From: 2-01-FULL-40-13 sp964433155
Lineage (GTDB): Bacteria > Patescibacteriota > Microgenomatia > UBA1406 > GWC2-37-13
Direction: 5' to 3'
Length of the DNA stretch: 64,000 bases
NCBI GenBank assembly: GCA_964433155.1
Contig: CAYSQE010000001.1
Coordinates: 233,381 to 297,380, forward strand
Shown here: positions 32,712-40,575 of the stretch, piece by piece
Layout of the letters: the number at the start of each line of letters is the position of its first letter
Position numbering within the stretch: the stretch's first letter is position 1
Made by a program: the position numbers and the translations under genes
Notes under the pieces: model-generated
Database searches by the model: none
What the model saw: only the letters and a program-made list of their open reading frames with translations
Told to the model about the DNA's origin: nothing

Positions 32712-33616
32712 AATTCAGATTTTTTTTGCTCTTTGTATTTTATACTTTGCTATTTCTTTTTTACCCAGGAGACTCCGAATATTACAAGATCTTTGCCTAC
32801 AATAGAGCTCTTTTTGCTAAACGGGAACAAGGACTATCTTTAAAAACTAACCCTGTGCCCTATCTTAAATTGCCCTACTTGCCTCAAATCAGCTCAGAAG
32901 GCACCTACATCGTCGACCTCACCTCTTTTACTCCTGTATTTGAGAAAAATTCAAACAGTCGATTCATACCCGCGTCAACTGCAAAAATAATGACTGCGCT
33001 TGTAACTATAGATGTCTATCAACCAGATGATGTAATTACCGTAAAAAGACTAATTAGCGAAGGACAAACTATGGGGCTTTTTATCGGAGAAAAAATTAGC
33101 GTAGAAAACTTACTCTATGGAATTTTAGTCCACTCTGGCAACGACGCTGCTTTTGCTTTAGCCGATAACTTTGGTTATGAAAAATTTCTTGATCTGATGA
33201 ATGTGAAAGCCAAAGATCTTTCAATGAAAAACACTCACTTTGTTGATCCTGCGGGGCTTGAGGAGTTCAATCAGTACACGACTCCATTTGATTTGTCTCT
33301 GGCAGCAAGAGAACTTCTCAACAACCGCTATTTAAGAAAATTTGTGGCTACAAAAGAGATAGAGATAGCCGATGTAGACTTCAAATATTTTCATCGACTC
33401 TCTAATGTCAACAAGCTTCTTGGAGAAATTCAAGGAATTGGTGGCTTAAAAACTGGCTTTACAGAAAATGCCAAAGAAAATCTTGTCAGCTTTTATAAAT
33501 CCCAAAATCATCAATACATTATCGTCATTTTAAAAAGTGAAGATCGTTTTTCAGATACAAGAGAGGTTATATCATGGATCAACTCAAACGTTGATTATGT
33601 CACAATCAATCCGTAA
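32708..33616 (+). CDS. dacA: D-alanyl-D-alanine carboxypeptidase (S11)
   Basis: Trims the terminal D-Ala of peptidoglycan stem peptides outside the membrane. The 302-aa protein has an N-terminal signal/anchor (about 3-19) and the three active-site motifs of the penicillin-binding fold: SxxK in ASTAKIMTA (near residue 94), SGN in VHSGNDAAF (near 146) and KTG in GLKTGFTENA (near 248). It lacks the C-terminal amphipathic anchor of DacA, so the N-terminal helix probably tethers it. The start overlaps aspS (ATGA). It implies a peptidoglycan wall. Confidence 0.9.
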   Translation: MKFRFFLLFVFYTLLFLFYPGDSEYYKIFAYNRALFAKREQGLSLKTNPVPYLKLPYLPQISSEGTYIVDLTSFTPVFEKNSNSRFIPASTAKIMTALVTIDVYQPDDVITVKRLISEGQTMGLFIGEKISVENLLYGILVHSGNDAAFALADNFGYEKFLDLMNVKAKDLSMKNTHFVDPAGLEEFNQYTTPFDLSLAARELLNNRYLRKFVATKEIEIADVDFKYFHRLSNVNKLLGEIQGIGGLKTGFTENAKENLVSFYKSQNHQYIIVILKSEDRFSDTREVISWINSNVDYVTINP

Positions 33617-34652
33617 AATAATCTTCCGTAATCGCTGGAACATAAGCGACAAAATTTTCTTCTCCTAAAAACACATATACCGGCTGAAGATACTCTTGGT
33701 AAACATCAGGGTCAAGATAGCCTAAAAACATTTTTTTTATAACTACATTTTGGGTATCCTGAGGATTTTGAATTACTAATCCATTCCCTCCTTTTAATGC
33801 TTCCCAAGCAATATCACCTGAGTTAATAGCATATGTACCTATCTGTGTACCAGATTTTTCAAAGAATTTAATTTGAGCTTTGATGATCTTAAAATCTGAT
33901 TCGTAAAATAGCATCATAATGTAATTCTGGCTATTAAAATATGTAGGAGAAACGATTGGGTATTGTTCCAAATCGGGTCGATAAAAATCAACCTCGACCA
34001 TATTTGCGTTTTCGCTGCTATCAAGAACGGTCATCTGTTTTGCGTCGGGATTATATGAGATAAAAATTACGTTAGTTTTACCTTGAGCCAACTCTTCAGG
34101 ATAGCGACCGACCGCTTTGAGAAAACTGATTGCTTGACTCTCACTTTGTTTCTTATCTGGAATAATAGTATCTTGAAATATTTCCGGATTACTATCGAAA
34201 TGATATTCGTAGGTAAAATTGAAGTTAGTGATATCAATCTGAAGACTTTGGTTGCTATTTTTAAATGTTGCTTCTTTACCATCGAGTTTGTGTTTAACCA
34301 GCTCTGTATCAAAACCTAACGTCTTGGCTGTAAGATATATTTTTTCACGATAACCGAATCGTGTAGGTGCAGAAGGAAGAAAATATACTTTTGCTGACTC
34401 TGTCGCTGTGGTTGGTTTACCTTCAATTGTATCAATTTTAAAATTAAGACCCGCACTTAAACTGGCATTTTTTAAAAAGGGTTTTTTGACTTTTCCAAAA
34501 ATTGGATTAGTATAGATGGTTGTTATGTTTGCTGGTTGAAGCGATACGATTAGAAGTTTTAAAAAATAATATAAAATCAAAAGTAGCAAAAAAATTACAA
34601 CCGCAAATGGAGCAAACTTTCTAGTACTGTATGATAGCTCAGTCAAGGTCAT
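33606..34652 (-). CDS. Membrane-anchored extracellular protein (348 aa)
   Basis: No named family recognised. A short cytosolic N-terminus, one membrane helix (about 15-37, FAPFAVVIFLLLLILYYFLK) and a ~310-residue outside domain rich in beta strands and aromatic residues. Cysteines are absent. It converges on dacA with an 11-base overlap. An extended -10 (TGT-TATCAT) ends 6 bases before the ATG, so the mRNA is predicted to be leaderless. It looks like a conserved CPR surface protein; the function is unknown. Confidence 0.65.
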   Translation of the reverse strand: MTLTELSYSTRKFAPFAVVIFLLLLILYYFLKLLIVSLQPANITTIYTNPIFGKVKKPFLKNASLSAGLNFKIDTIEGKPTTATESAKVYFLPSAPTRFGYREKIYLTAKTLGFDTELVKHKLDGKEATFKNSNQSLQIDITNFNFTYEYHFDSNPEIFQDTIIPDKKQSESQAISFLKAVGRYPEELAQGKTNVIFISYNPDAKQMTVLDSSENANMVEVDFYRPDLEQYPIVSPTYFNSQNYIMMLFYESDFKIIKAQIKFFEKSGTQIGTYAINSGDIAWEALKGGNGLVIQNPQDTQNVVIKKMFLGYLDPDVYQEYLQPVYVFLGEENFVAYVPAITEDYFTD

Positions 34653-34658
34653 GTATTT

Positions 34659-34664
34659 ATGATA
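34659..34664 (-). promoter_or_regulatory. Extended -10 of the 348-aa gene
   Basis: The minus strand reads TGT-TATCAT, 6 bases before ATG 34652. Confidence 0.45.
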
Positions 34665-34686
34665 ACAAAGAAAGCCTCGCTTTTGC

Positions 34687-34692
34687 TAGAAT
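34687..34692 (+). promoter_or_regulatory. Extended -10 of the hydrogenase genes (leaderless)
   Basis: TGC-TAGAAT with 6 bases before ATG 34699. Confidence 0.5.
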
Positions 34693-34698
34693 AAGTTG

Positions 34699-35169
34699 AT
34701 GGACGGTAAACTCAAGGTAGGTTGGTTTAGCTTTACTTGCTGTGAGGATTCTACAATCATTTTTACCGAACTTCTCAACTCATACTGGAAAGATTGGACA
34801 AAAAAAATTGACTTTGTCCACGCTAAAGTTCTAAAAAAAAGTCCGGATGAGATTCCTTATATGGATATTGCATTTGTAGAGGGAGCCATAACCTCTGATG
34901 GACAAGAACAAAAATTGAAAAAAATTAGAGAGAAAGCAACAACACTTGTGGCAATCGGCGCTTGTGCAGTTATAGGTTCTCCCTCAAACCAAAGAAATTT
35001 CTTCAATCGAGATCAACAGGACGAAATAGACGAAATATTAAAAAGATTTAAATATAAGGAAAAAGTATTAAAGCTTTCTGATATTGTAAAAGTTGATGAA
35101 ACAGTTCCTGGCTGTCCTATGATCGAACAAGTTTTTTTAAATATTTTGACTAAATATCTTCATGCATGA
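34699..35169 (+). CDS. [NiFe]-hydrogenase small (delta-like) subunit
   Basis: Electron-transfer subunit of the NADH:ubiquinone oxidoreductase 20-kDa/hydrogenase small subunit family. The 156-aa protein (start at ATG 34699; the TTG before it belongs to the promoter spacing) has FTCCEDS at 12-18, GACAVIG with C89 and VPGCPM with C139. These give four cysteines, but the first two are adjacent rather than CxxC, so proximal [4Fe-4S] binding may be unusual. No signal peptide, so the enzyme is cytosolic. Overlaps the large subunit by 8 bases. Probably group 3b-like by size and partner. Confidence 0.82.
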   Translation: MDGKLKVGWFSFTCCEDSTIIFTELLNSYWKDWTKKIDFVHAKVLKKSPDEIPYMDIAFVEGAITSDGQEQKLKKIREKATTLVAIGACAVIGSPSNQRNFFNRDQQDEIDEILKRFKYKEKVLKLSDIVKVDETVPGCPMIEQVFLNILTKYLHA

Positions 35170-36472
35170 CCCAAACGACAATTTTGAAATAAATCTTACA
35201 GAGATTTCCAAAGTGGAAGGTGCCGCTTCGTTGGAAATAAAAGTGAGGGATAAAAAAATCGAGGATCTCAAATTTAGTATCTCTGAATGGAAGCGATTTT
35301 ATACACAGGCGATAAGAGGAAAACCCGCAGTTGCCGTACCTCAGCTCGTTGCTCGTATTTGTGGGACGTGTTCAAATGCCCATCTTCTTTGCTCGATAAA
35401 AGCGATCGAAGACGCCTTTCAAATCAAGCCATCATTACAAACCATGCTTCTGCGAAAACTTTTGTATTATGGCCTTATCATTAGAGATCACGGACTTCAT
35501 CTCTATATTTTTTCTTTACCAGACATCTACAAAAAAAATTCCATTCTGGATTTTTCTGAAGATGATCCGGTTCAACATGAATTATTAGAAGATACATTCA
35601 CAGTCAAAGAAGTCGGCAATCAACTTTCAATAATCGTGGGAGGCCGATCTGTTCATGCTCCCAATCCGACGCTTGGAGGTTTTCTCAAACTTCCTTCTCT
35701 TGAAAATTTAAAAAAATTGAAACCAAGGCTGTTGGAAATTCGCCCAAAAGTTATTAAGCTCATCAAAATTTTCGCTGAAGCACCTTTCAAATTAACGCCA
35801 AAGTCTAGCCTTATATTTAGTGGTCTTGTATCTCAAGATTTTTCCTTTTTGGAAGGAAGCGTTAAAAATACCAATGGTAAAGTGATCGGCGAAAGCGAAT
35901 TCAGTAGCTATTTAGACGCCGTCATAATTCCTTATTCTCATGCCCGTGGCTTTAGAATGAACGGAAATTTGATGATGGTCGGCGCCCTAGCAAGACTAAA
36001 TCTTGCAAAAGAAAATCTTCATCCAAAAACAAAAAATGACGTAAAAAGTTACTTCAATTTATTGCCTTCAAATAATATTTTCTTTAATAATATGGCTCAG
36101 GCTATCGAGATGTTACATGTGATCGATACTTCGGTCGATATAATAGACAGCCTTGATAGTATCGAGGATGAAAAACCGCCAAAAGTTATCCCCAAAGAAT
36201 CGGTCGGAATAGGTGTTATAGAAGCTCCTCGGGGAACGCTATATCATAAATATGAGATTGACTCTGCTGGAATAATTAAAAAGGCAGAAATAATTGTTCC
36301 AACTGGGCAAAATCAAGTGCTTATGGAAAGAGGAATTTATGAGCAGACTGAAAAATTACTTGAAAAAAACACCAGTAAAGAAGATATATCATTAGAAGCA
36401 GAAAAACTAATTAGAGCTTTTGACCCATGCATGTCATGCGCTTCCCATTTTTTAAGAGTTAAATGGAAGTAG
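35162..36472 (+). CDS. [NiFe]-hydrogenase large (alpha-like) subunit
   Basis: Catalytic subunit that oxidises H2 or reduces protons. The 436-aa protein has the N-terminal KVEG motif (residues 17-20), the L1 motif RICGTCSNAH (C67, C70) and the L2 motif DPCMSC (C423, C426), so all four Ni-Fe ligands are present. After the L2 histidine a short tail (FLRVKWK) remains, the type removed by a maturation protease; such a protease gene lies just downstream. The small subunit overlaps upstream. Diaphorase and iron-sulfur (beta, gamma) subunits usual in group 3b are not in the window. Confidence 0.9.
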   Translation: MHDPNDNFEINLTEISKVEGAASLEIKVRDKKIEDLKFSISEWKRFYTQAIRGKPAVAVPQLVARICGTCSNAHLLCSIKAIEDAFQIKPSLQTMLLRKLLYYGLIIRDHGLHLYIFSLPDIYKKNSILDFSEDDPVQHELLEDTFTVKEVGNQLSIIVGGRSVHAPNPTLGGFLKLPSLENLKKLKPRLLEIRPKVIKLIKIFAEAPFKLTPKSSLIFSGLVSQDFSFLEGSVKNTNGKVIGESEFSSYLDAVIIPYSHARGFRMNGNLMMVGALARLNLAKENLHPKTKNDVKSYFNLLPSNNIFFNNMAQAIEMLHVIDTSVDIIDSLDSIEDEKPPKVIPKESVGIGVIEAPRGTLYHKYEIDSAGIIKKAEIIVPTGQNQVLMERGIYEQTEKLLEKNTSKEDISLEAEKLIRAFDPCMSCASHFLRVKWK

Positions 36473-36872
36473 ATTTTTGCTGAATCACTGTATTAATATA
36501 GTAATATACCTTATTTAAATTTTGTTTCTCCACAATCGCGGGAAGACCAATTATTGTCACCGAATCGATTTTTTTTAGTTTTTTTAAAAGTAAAAGATGC
36601 ATTCTAAGATCGTAATCGTGTGGCGAATCTGGAGACTTCTGTATTTCCTCTAAATCGTTTAAGCCAAAGATAGTTGGCTGTTTTAATCCTTTTACAGTAT
36701 CAATAATAATTAAATTTTTCTCTTTATCTTGTGGAAAATTTTCATTCGGGTCAGCCGTTTCAAATCTAATTTGAGGAAATTTTTTTTTTAATTCTGGAAG
36801 GATTTTTACTGGTAAACTGTCTTCTTTAACTAGCTGATTACCAAACACATAAATTTTTTTCATGACTTTCAC
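36459..36872 (-). CDS. Hydrogenase maturation protease (HycI/HyaD-like)
   Basis: Removes the C-terminal peptide of the large subunit after Ni insertion. The 137-aa protein starts with VFGNQLVKEDSLPVKILPEL, the family's GN-x-L-x-x-D-D-like motif with Glu/Asp Ni-sensing positions, then a FETAD strand and LIIIDTVKGL. It converges on the large-subunit gene with a 14-base overlap. Downstream in its own operon direction, it follows DUF6390, separated by a perfect palindrome. Confidence 0.78.
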   Translation of the reverse strand: MKVMKKIYVFGNQLVKEDSLPVKILPELKKKFPQIRFETADPNENFPQDKEKNLIIIDTVKGLKQPTIFGLNDLEEIQKSPDSPHDYDLRMHLLLLKKLKKIDSVTIIGLPAIVEKQNLNKVYYYINTVIQQKSTSI

Positions 36873-36894
36873 TACGATTATTCGAATAATCGTA
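36873..36894. repeat. Perfect 22-bp palindrome between hydrogenase accessory genes
   Basis: TACGATTATTC and its exact complement fill the whole gap between the DUF6390 stop (36895) and the HycI-like start (36872). It could bind a dimeric regulator or form a hairpin that sets relative expression. Confidence 0.5.
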
Positions 36895-37629
36895 TCAAGG
36901 ACAATTGAAGTAATTTATAGCTTGCTGTGTATAAAATTCTAAATTTTTTAACTGTGGCGGCGTGAGTTTATCACAAACAAAACCCCAATGAAAACTAACC
37001 CAATCTCCAATATTGAGATTTTGAATGAATTGCTTACCTTTATAATCGATTTGCAACTCTTTAACTGTTGGACTACTTAATGATAATTGTTTATTGCTGA
37101 TGGATAATTGTCTTGTCTTAACTTGAATTAATTTTCGGATTTCTTTTACCGTTCCCCATCCTATTCTACAAGAATCCATCGTATCAATCGTGTGATTGGA
37201 ATTAACCTGTCCTGTCCTTTTAAATATATTAAAAACATGGAATGCATGATGAGGATAGAATTTTGTCGATAAAGCTTTTGCCTTAACTCTTTGAAATTTA
37301 ATCTTCCCCATCTTATTTTCAAGATCCAATTCTTCTTGCAGAAGATATGCGTAGTTTCTATTGGATATGTGGTTTAAAAGCGAGTTACCAATCCAGTAAG
37401 CTTCAACGACTTCATGATTGAATGGATCTCCTATCTTATTTTCTACTGAGATAAGTTTTAGATAAGAATATAAGGTATCAAATTGAGACAAGATTATCTC
37501 AACTTCCTTATCAGCGGTTCGTTCTTTTAAGTGATCAACTAGACTTACGTTTTCTTCTGGACCACAGTAACCAAAAAAATTAGGAGCTGAAGAGTAACGA
37601 GCGCAAAGAAGTAATCCTCTTGTATCCAT
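36895..37629 (-). CDS. DUF6390-like hydrogenase-associated protein
   Basis: A 244-aa protein whose start GLLLCARYSSAPNFFGYCGPEEN and central CRIGWGTV match my recollection of DUF6390, a family found near [NiFe] hydrogenases. The last ~65 residues look like a HypC fold: VKELQIDYKGKQ, GDWVSFHWGFVCDKL and an LTPPQL helix, compared with HypC's GDYVxVHVGFAIxKL. The N-terminal Cys of HypC is not at the start here. It may deliver or hold the Fe(CN)2CO group or the large-subunit precursor. Position between the protease and transporter genes supports a maturation role. Confidence 0.6.
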   Translation of the reverse strand: MDTRGLLLCARYSSAPNFFGYCGPEENVSLVDHLKERTADKEVEIILSQFDTLYSYLKLISVENKIGDPFNHEVVEAYWIGNSLLNHISNRNYAYLLQEELDLENKMGKIKFQRVKAKALSTKFYPHHAFHVFNIFKRTGQVNSNHTIDTMDSCRIGWGTVKEIRKLIQVKTRQLSISNKQLSLSSPTVKELQIDYKGKQFIQNLNIGDWVSFHWGFVCDKLTPPQLKNLEFYTQQAINYFNCP

Positions 37630-37642
37630 TTTGGGGCACTAT

Positions 37643-37686
37643 TGCCAACCGATTAACAACCTGTCAGGTTAACTATCGGGTTGGCA
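37643..37686. repeat. Long imperfect inverted repeat
   Basis: TGCCAACC (37643-37650) pairs with GGTTGGCA (37679-37686), and AACCTG/CAGGTT (37658-37670) lies at the centre. It is between eamA and DUF6390 and overlaps a second short inverted repeat, CATAATAAC/GTTATTATG (37685-37705), at the eamA stop. Possible terminator or processing site; no T-tract. Confidence 0.45.
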
Positions 37687-37693
37687 TAATAAC

Positions 37694-38605
37694 CTAGTTA
37701 TTATGAAAAAAGAATGATTTTTTAACACTATAAAACCAGAAAATGATCATCATTGCAGCTGCTATTAATAAAGAACTATAGATATCTTTTGGTAAAATTT
37801 TTACCCCCGCAAGTGCTCCATTAAGTAAGTTACCAACAACCACTGCGAATGTCAAAATGAGTGTGACTAAACTTGCTGGTGCCAATTTTAACGCTTTATA
37901 CCAAGTAAAGACATAGAAAAATAGAATCGTGCCACCCATAAATATAATTGATAACTTTTGAAAGTTCATCGTCAATAGATAATTAGCTTTACCTGTCAGC
38001 AAAGATGACAATAGTAGCAAACTTCCTCCTATCCCCATGCGAAAAAGTCCAACCAACTCAGATGACACATCTTTTAAAACTTTCTTAGCCAAAATATTTT
38101 CTACGCTCCAAAATAACGTTGCTATAAATACCAGTAATTCACCTAAACCTAACGAAAACTGTAATCTAGAAAAATAGAAGTTGGCTATAAAAATTAAGGC
38201 AAAGCTAATAATATAATAAATTGTAATTTTTTCTTTAAGAAAGATAACCGCAAGAATAGCTACCCAAATAAATAAAGTTTTTTGTATTAGGTTGGCGTTA
38301 ATGGCGGGAATATATTGCAGACCTGTAAAAAATAAGTAAAAAGGCAATGCGCCGCCAATAATCCCAATCAGACAGAGAAGCACTAACTGCTTCTTCTTCA
38401 ATTTTCTGATTTCATTAAGCCTACCCGACAACAAAAATAAAAGCAAAAATAAAATCCCGACGTAGAAATTTCTTGAGGTCGTGAGTACTAAGGGAGGAAT
38501 GTTGGCCAGCGATATTTTGGAATAAAAAATAGCAACACCCGATATTATTGAGGCTGTAAAGGCGAGAAAAACGCCTTTCTTAATTTGTTCTGAATTGTTT
38601 TTCAT
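37694..38605 (-). CDS. EamA/DMT-family transporter
   Basis: A 303-aa polytopic protein with ten predicted membrane helices in two five-helix EamA repeats (the second begins near residue 160, LGELLVFIATLFWSVENILAKKVL). It would exchange small metabolites; the substrate cannot be inferred. Its start overlaps the hypC-like gene by 26 bases, so it is co-transcribed with hydrogenase maturation genes. A link to hydrogenase function is not obvious. Confidence 0.82.
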   Translation of the reverse strand: MKNNSEQIKKGVFLAFTASIISGVAIFYSKISLANIPPLVLTTSRNFYVGILFLLLFLLSGRLNEIRKLKKKQLVLLCLIGIIGGALPFYLFFTGLQYIPAINANLIQKTLFIWVAILAVIFLKEKITIYYIISFALIFIANFYFSRLQFSLGLGELLVFIATLFWSVENILAKKVLKDVSSELVGLFRMGIGGSLLLLSSLLTGKANYLLTMNFQKLSIIFMGGTILFFYVFTWYKALKLAPASLVTLILTFAVVVGNLLNGALAGVKILPKDIYSSLLIAAAMMIIFWFYSVKKSFFFHNN

Positions 38606-38759
38606 CTATTTTTTGCAGGATTAAATTTCCATATACGGTAACTAGATCATTCTTTTTTAAAAAACCTATCTTCTTATCATAAACAGCTTCTATACCATTT
38701 TCAAGCAAGACTTTTTTCCCTATTATTTTTTTGATCTTCAACGGTCTTAAAAAACACAT
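38580..38759 (-). CDS. hypC: HypC-like hydrogenase maturation chaperone
   Basis: A 59-aa protein when started at ATG 38759. It begins M-C-F-L-R-P-L-K-I, keeping the Cys2 that is essential in HypC, and then G-x-V-Y-D-K, KKNDLVTVYGNLILQKID, which parallels HypC's GDYVLVHVGFAIxKID. HypC carries the Fe(CN)2CO group with HypD to the large subunit. The open frame extends 51 residues upstream, but that part reads like antisense of the divergent receiver gene. A TACAAT lies 5 bases before this ATG. The protein is shorter than usual HypC (about 75-90 aa). Confidence 0.65.
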   Translation of the reverse strand: MCFLRPLKIKKIIGKKVLLENGIEAVYDKKIGFLKKNDLVTVYGNLILQKIDEKQFRTN

Positions 38760-38764
38760 ATTTG

Positions 38765-38770
38765 ATTGTA
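38765..38770 (-). promoter_or_regulatory. -10 of the hypC-like operon
   Basis: The minus strand reads TACAAT, 5 bases before ATG 38759. Confidence 0.45.
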
Positions 38771-38786
38771 ACAAAAAATTTAGTGT

Positions 38787-38792
38787 TATAAA
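38787..38792 (+). promoter_or_regulatory. Extended -10 of the receiver gene
   Basis: TGT-TATAAA with 7 bases before ATG 38800. Confidence 0.45.
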
Positions 38793-38799
38793 ATATGAT

Positions 38800-39084
38800 A
38801 TGGCACCTACATTTAGCAAAAAAATGTTGCTGGTCGAGGATGATTCGATACTACTTGAGATGTACCAAAAAAAATTTGAAAACGAAGGATTTATTGTGTA
38901 TCTTGCGCACAATGGAGAAGAAGGACTTAAGTCTGCATTAGATACTCATCCTGATCTAATTTTGCTTGATTTAAAAATGCCTAAGATGGACGGCTTGACG
39001 ATGATGGATTTTCTACGAAAAATAAGCACAACTCCTTCTGACGTGGTAAAAAAAACTAAGGAAATTATTGGTCTATTCGCGTAA
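38800..39084 (+). CDS. Receiver-domain protein with internal deletion
   Basis: A 94-aa CheY-like protein. The first part is normal: acidic pocket E13-D14-D15 and phospho-acceptor D57 in LLDLKMPKMDGL. After MMDFLRK the sequence jumps straight to TPSDVVKKTKEIIG, the usual last helix. Strands beta-4 and beta-5, with the switch Thr/Ser and the invariant Lys, are missing (about 30 residues). It may be a decaying gene or a locked variant. No histidine kinase is nearby. It is divergent from the hypC-like gene. Confidence 0.75.
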   Translation: MAPTFSKKMLLVEDDSILLEMYQKKFENEGFIVYLAHNGEEGLKSALDTHPDLILLDLKMPKMDGLTMMDFLRKISTTPSDVVKKTKEIIGLFA

Positions 39085-39102
39085 TTTTTCCCCTTGATTG
39101 AG

Positions 39103-39675
39103 TTAAGGCCTAATAGTTCTCGCTACAGATAAAATTAAGAATATCCCGATGGTATTTAGAATAAAAGAAAGAAGTATAAAATTTCGCGTTTTCATCTGTG
39201 AAATACCCATTAGACTAACGCCAAATTCATCAGGTAGAGGTGAAGCAACTATTAAAGCCCCCAAAACAGGCAAAGTCCAACTGAAATATTTAGTATGAAC
39301 TAGGTGAAAAATTTTATCTCCTCCAAAAAATTGGAAAAAATGTTTAATTTCGCTGATCAATCCCTTATTCCTAATATAATGAAATATTGTCAGGTCAGAC
39401 AATACTGCTCCCAATCCTGCGACCAATCCAATTTCGATGGGATTTAGTGTTTCAGCTAAAAAGAGTAGAATTACAGTCCCAATAGATACTGTGAAGGTTG
39501 AAACAAACATAATACCACCAATAAATGCCCCAAGATAACCATAGCTACCTAAGGTATAAAGAAAGTTACGAAAAGTCTCAGTGCTGAATAAAACTAACGC
39601 AATTATTAAACTTGTACCAAGATAGGTTAAGTTTTTATAATGATAACGATGCCACCTCTTTTGCAATAAATCCAT
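39103..39675 (-). CDS. VTT/DedA-like small membrane protein
   Basis: A 190-aa protein with about five membrane segments. The stretch GALIVASPLPDEFGVSLMG near residue 140 resembles the conserved proline-containing re-entrant region of VTT/DedA (SNARE-associated) proteins. The first loop has GSYGYLGAFIGGIMFVSTFT. Function unknown; family members affect lipid flipping and membrane homeostasis. Extended -10 TGC-TACAAT lies 6 bases before the start. Confidence 0.6.
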   Translation of the reverse strand: MDLLQKRWHRYHYKNLTYLGTSLIIALVLFSTETFRNFLYTLGSYGYLGAFIGGIMFVSTFTVSIGTVILLFLAETLNPIEIGLVAGLGAVLSDLTIFHYIRNKGLISEIKHFFQFFGGDKIFHLVHTKYFSWTLPVLGALIVASPLPDEFGVSLMGISQMKTRNFILLSFILNTIGIFLILSVARTIRP

Positions 39676-39681
39676 GCTAAA

Positions 39682-39687
39682 ATTGTA
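39682..39687 (-). promoter_or_regulatory. Extended -10 of the VTT-like gene
   Basis: The minus strand reads TGC-TACAAT, 6 bases before ATG 39675. Confidence 0.5.
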
Positions 39688-39748
39688 GCAGAAGTTAAAA
39701 TTCTACTACCTTTTTTCTTCAAGATTTCAGAATGTTGCTATTTTTTCT

Positions 39749-40066
39749 TTAAAATCTTCTGTCCCTTCTAAATGAATTTCCTCTTCTGAATCCGCCACCG
39801 CCTCCGCCACCTCTTTCTTCTCTTGGTTTTGCAACATTAACTACGATTGGTCTTTCTTCCACTACTTTTCCATTCATTTCGAGCGCTTTTTGTGCATCCT
39901 CTACTTTTGCAAAAGTAACAAATCCGAATCCTTTTGATCTTCCGGTATTCCTATCAGTTATGACCACTGCTTCGGTAATCTCTCCATATTGGGCAAATAA
40001 TTCTTTTAAAGAATCACTATTTATTGACCAAGGGAGACTTCCTACAAATAATTTATTTTTTTCCAT
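39749..40066 (-). CDS. RRM-domain RNA-binding protein (105 aa)
   Basis: A single RNA-recognition motif with RNP2 LFVGSLPW (residues 5-12) and RNP1 KGFGFVTF (near 46-53), followed by an Arg/Gly-rich tail (GGGGGGGFRRGN). It resembles cyanobacterial cold-induced Rbp proteins. It probably binds single-stranded RNA as a chaperone. The start has a very strong Shine-Dalgarno (AAGGAGGTGA), so high expression is likely. It follows the second RRM gene by 29 bases. Confidence 0.9.
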   Translation of the reverse strand: MEKNKLFVGSLPWSINSDSLKELFAQYGEITEAVVITDRNTGRSKGFGFVTFAKVEDAQKALEMNGKVVEERPIVVNVAKPREERGGGGGGGFRRGNSFRRDRRF

Positions 40067-40072
40067 TAAATA

Positions 40073-40082
40073 TCACCTCCTT
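40073..40082 (-). promoter_or_regulatory. Strong Shine-Dalgarno of the RRM gene
   Basis: The minus strand reads AAGGAGGTGA, 6 bases before ATG 40066. Confidence 0.7.
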
Positions 40083-40095
40083 CCATATATATTTT

Positions 40096-40392
40096 TTATC
40101 TTCTTCTAAATCTATTTCTCCTTGAGAGATAATTACTATCTTGATCTATCGGATGGGCCTCAATTACCCTAATAGTATTTCCTTTTAACACTGTATTATT
40201 TAGTTTAATTATTGCATCGCGCACTTCTTTGTCGTTGCTCATAACAACATATCCATAGCCTGTATTGGTTTTCCCATCCATACCAACCACAACTCTTGCT
40301 GATATGACATGCCCTAATGGTGAAAACAGATCAAGAAGATCTTTATCCATTGTCAATCTCGAAATATTACCTATATATATTTTATTTGTCAT
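40096..40392 (-). CDS. RRM-domain RNA-binding protein (98 aa)
   Basis: Second RRM protein, with RNP2 IYIGNISR (residues 5-12) and a weaker RNP1 TGYGYVVM (near 44-51), then a short basic tail (RRNRFRRR). Paralogue of the neighbour at 39749, probably from tandem duplication with divergence. No Shine-Dalgarno is evident before this start. It is divergent from typA across a 230-base AT-rich intergenic region. Confidence 0.88.
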   Translation of the reverse strand: MTNKIYIGNISRLTMDKDLLDLFSPLGHVISARVVVGMDGKTNTGYGYVVMSNDKEVRDAIIKLNNTVLKGNTIRVIEAHPIDQDSNYLSRRNRFRRR

Positions 40393-40536
40393 TTGAAAAA
40401 AAGGGAATAATTGAATGGCTTAATATAAGAAGTTGTTTAGATGAAAAGAAGTTAGCAAATTTCACGCTTACTAGTCACAAAACAATTCCTTAAATCTATA
40501 TATTAAATATTATATCATAATATATGATTTTTGTAG

Positions 40537-40542
40537 TATAAT
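40537..40542 (+). promoter_or_regulatory. Candidate -10 of typA
   Basis: TATAAT at 40537-40542 would start a leader near 40549 that contains the hairpin at 40576-40604. Confidence 0.4.
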
Positions 40543-40575
40543 AGTATTTAGATTTTTGGTTGACTTGTTAAAGTT

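Noticed and set aside
36895..37629. HypD or other Fe-S maturation factor
   Set aside because: The protein lacks the conserved cysteine motifs of HypD; the C-terminal HypC-like pattern fits better.
38760..38912. N-terminal extension of the HypC-like protein
   Set aside because: It overlaps the divergent receiver gene and its promoter, and HypC proteins begin with Met-Cys, which matches the ATG at 38759.
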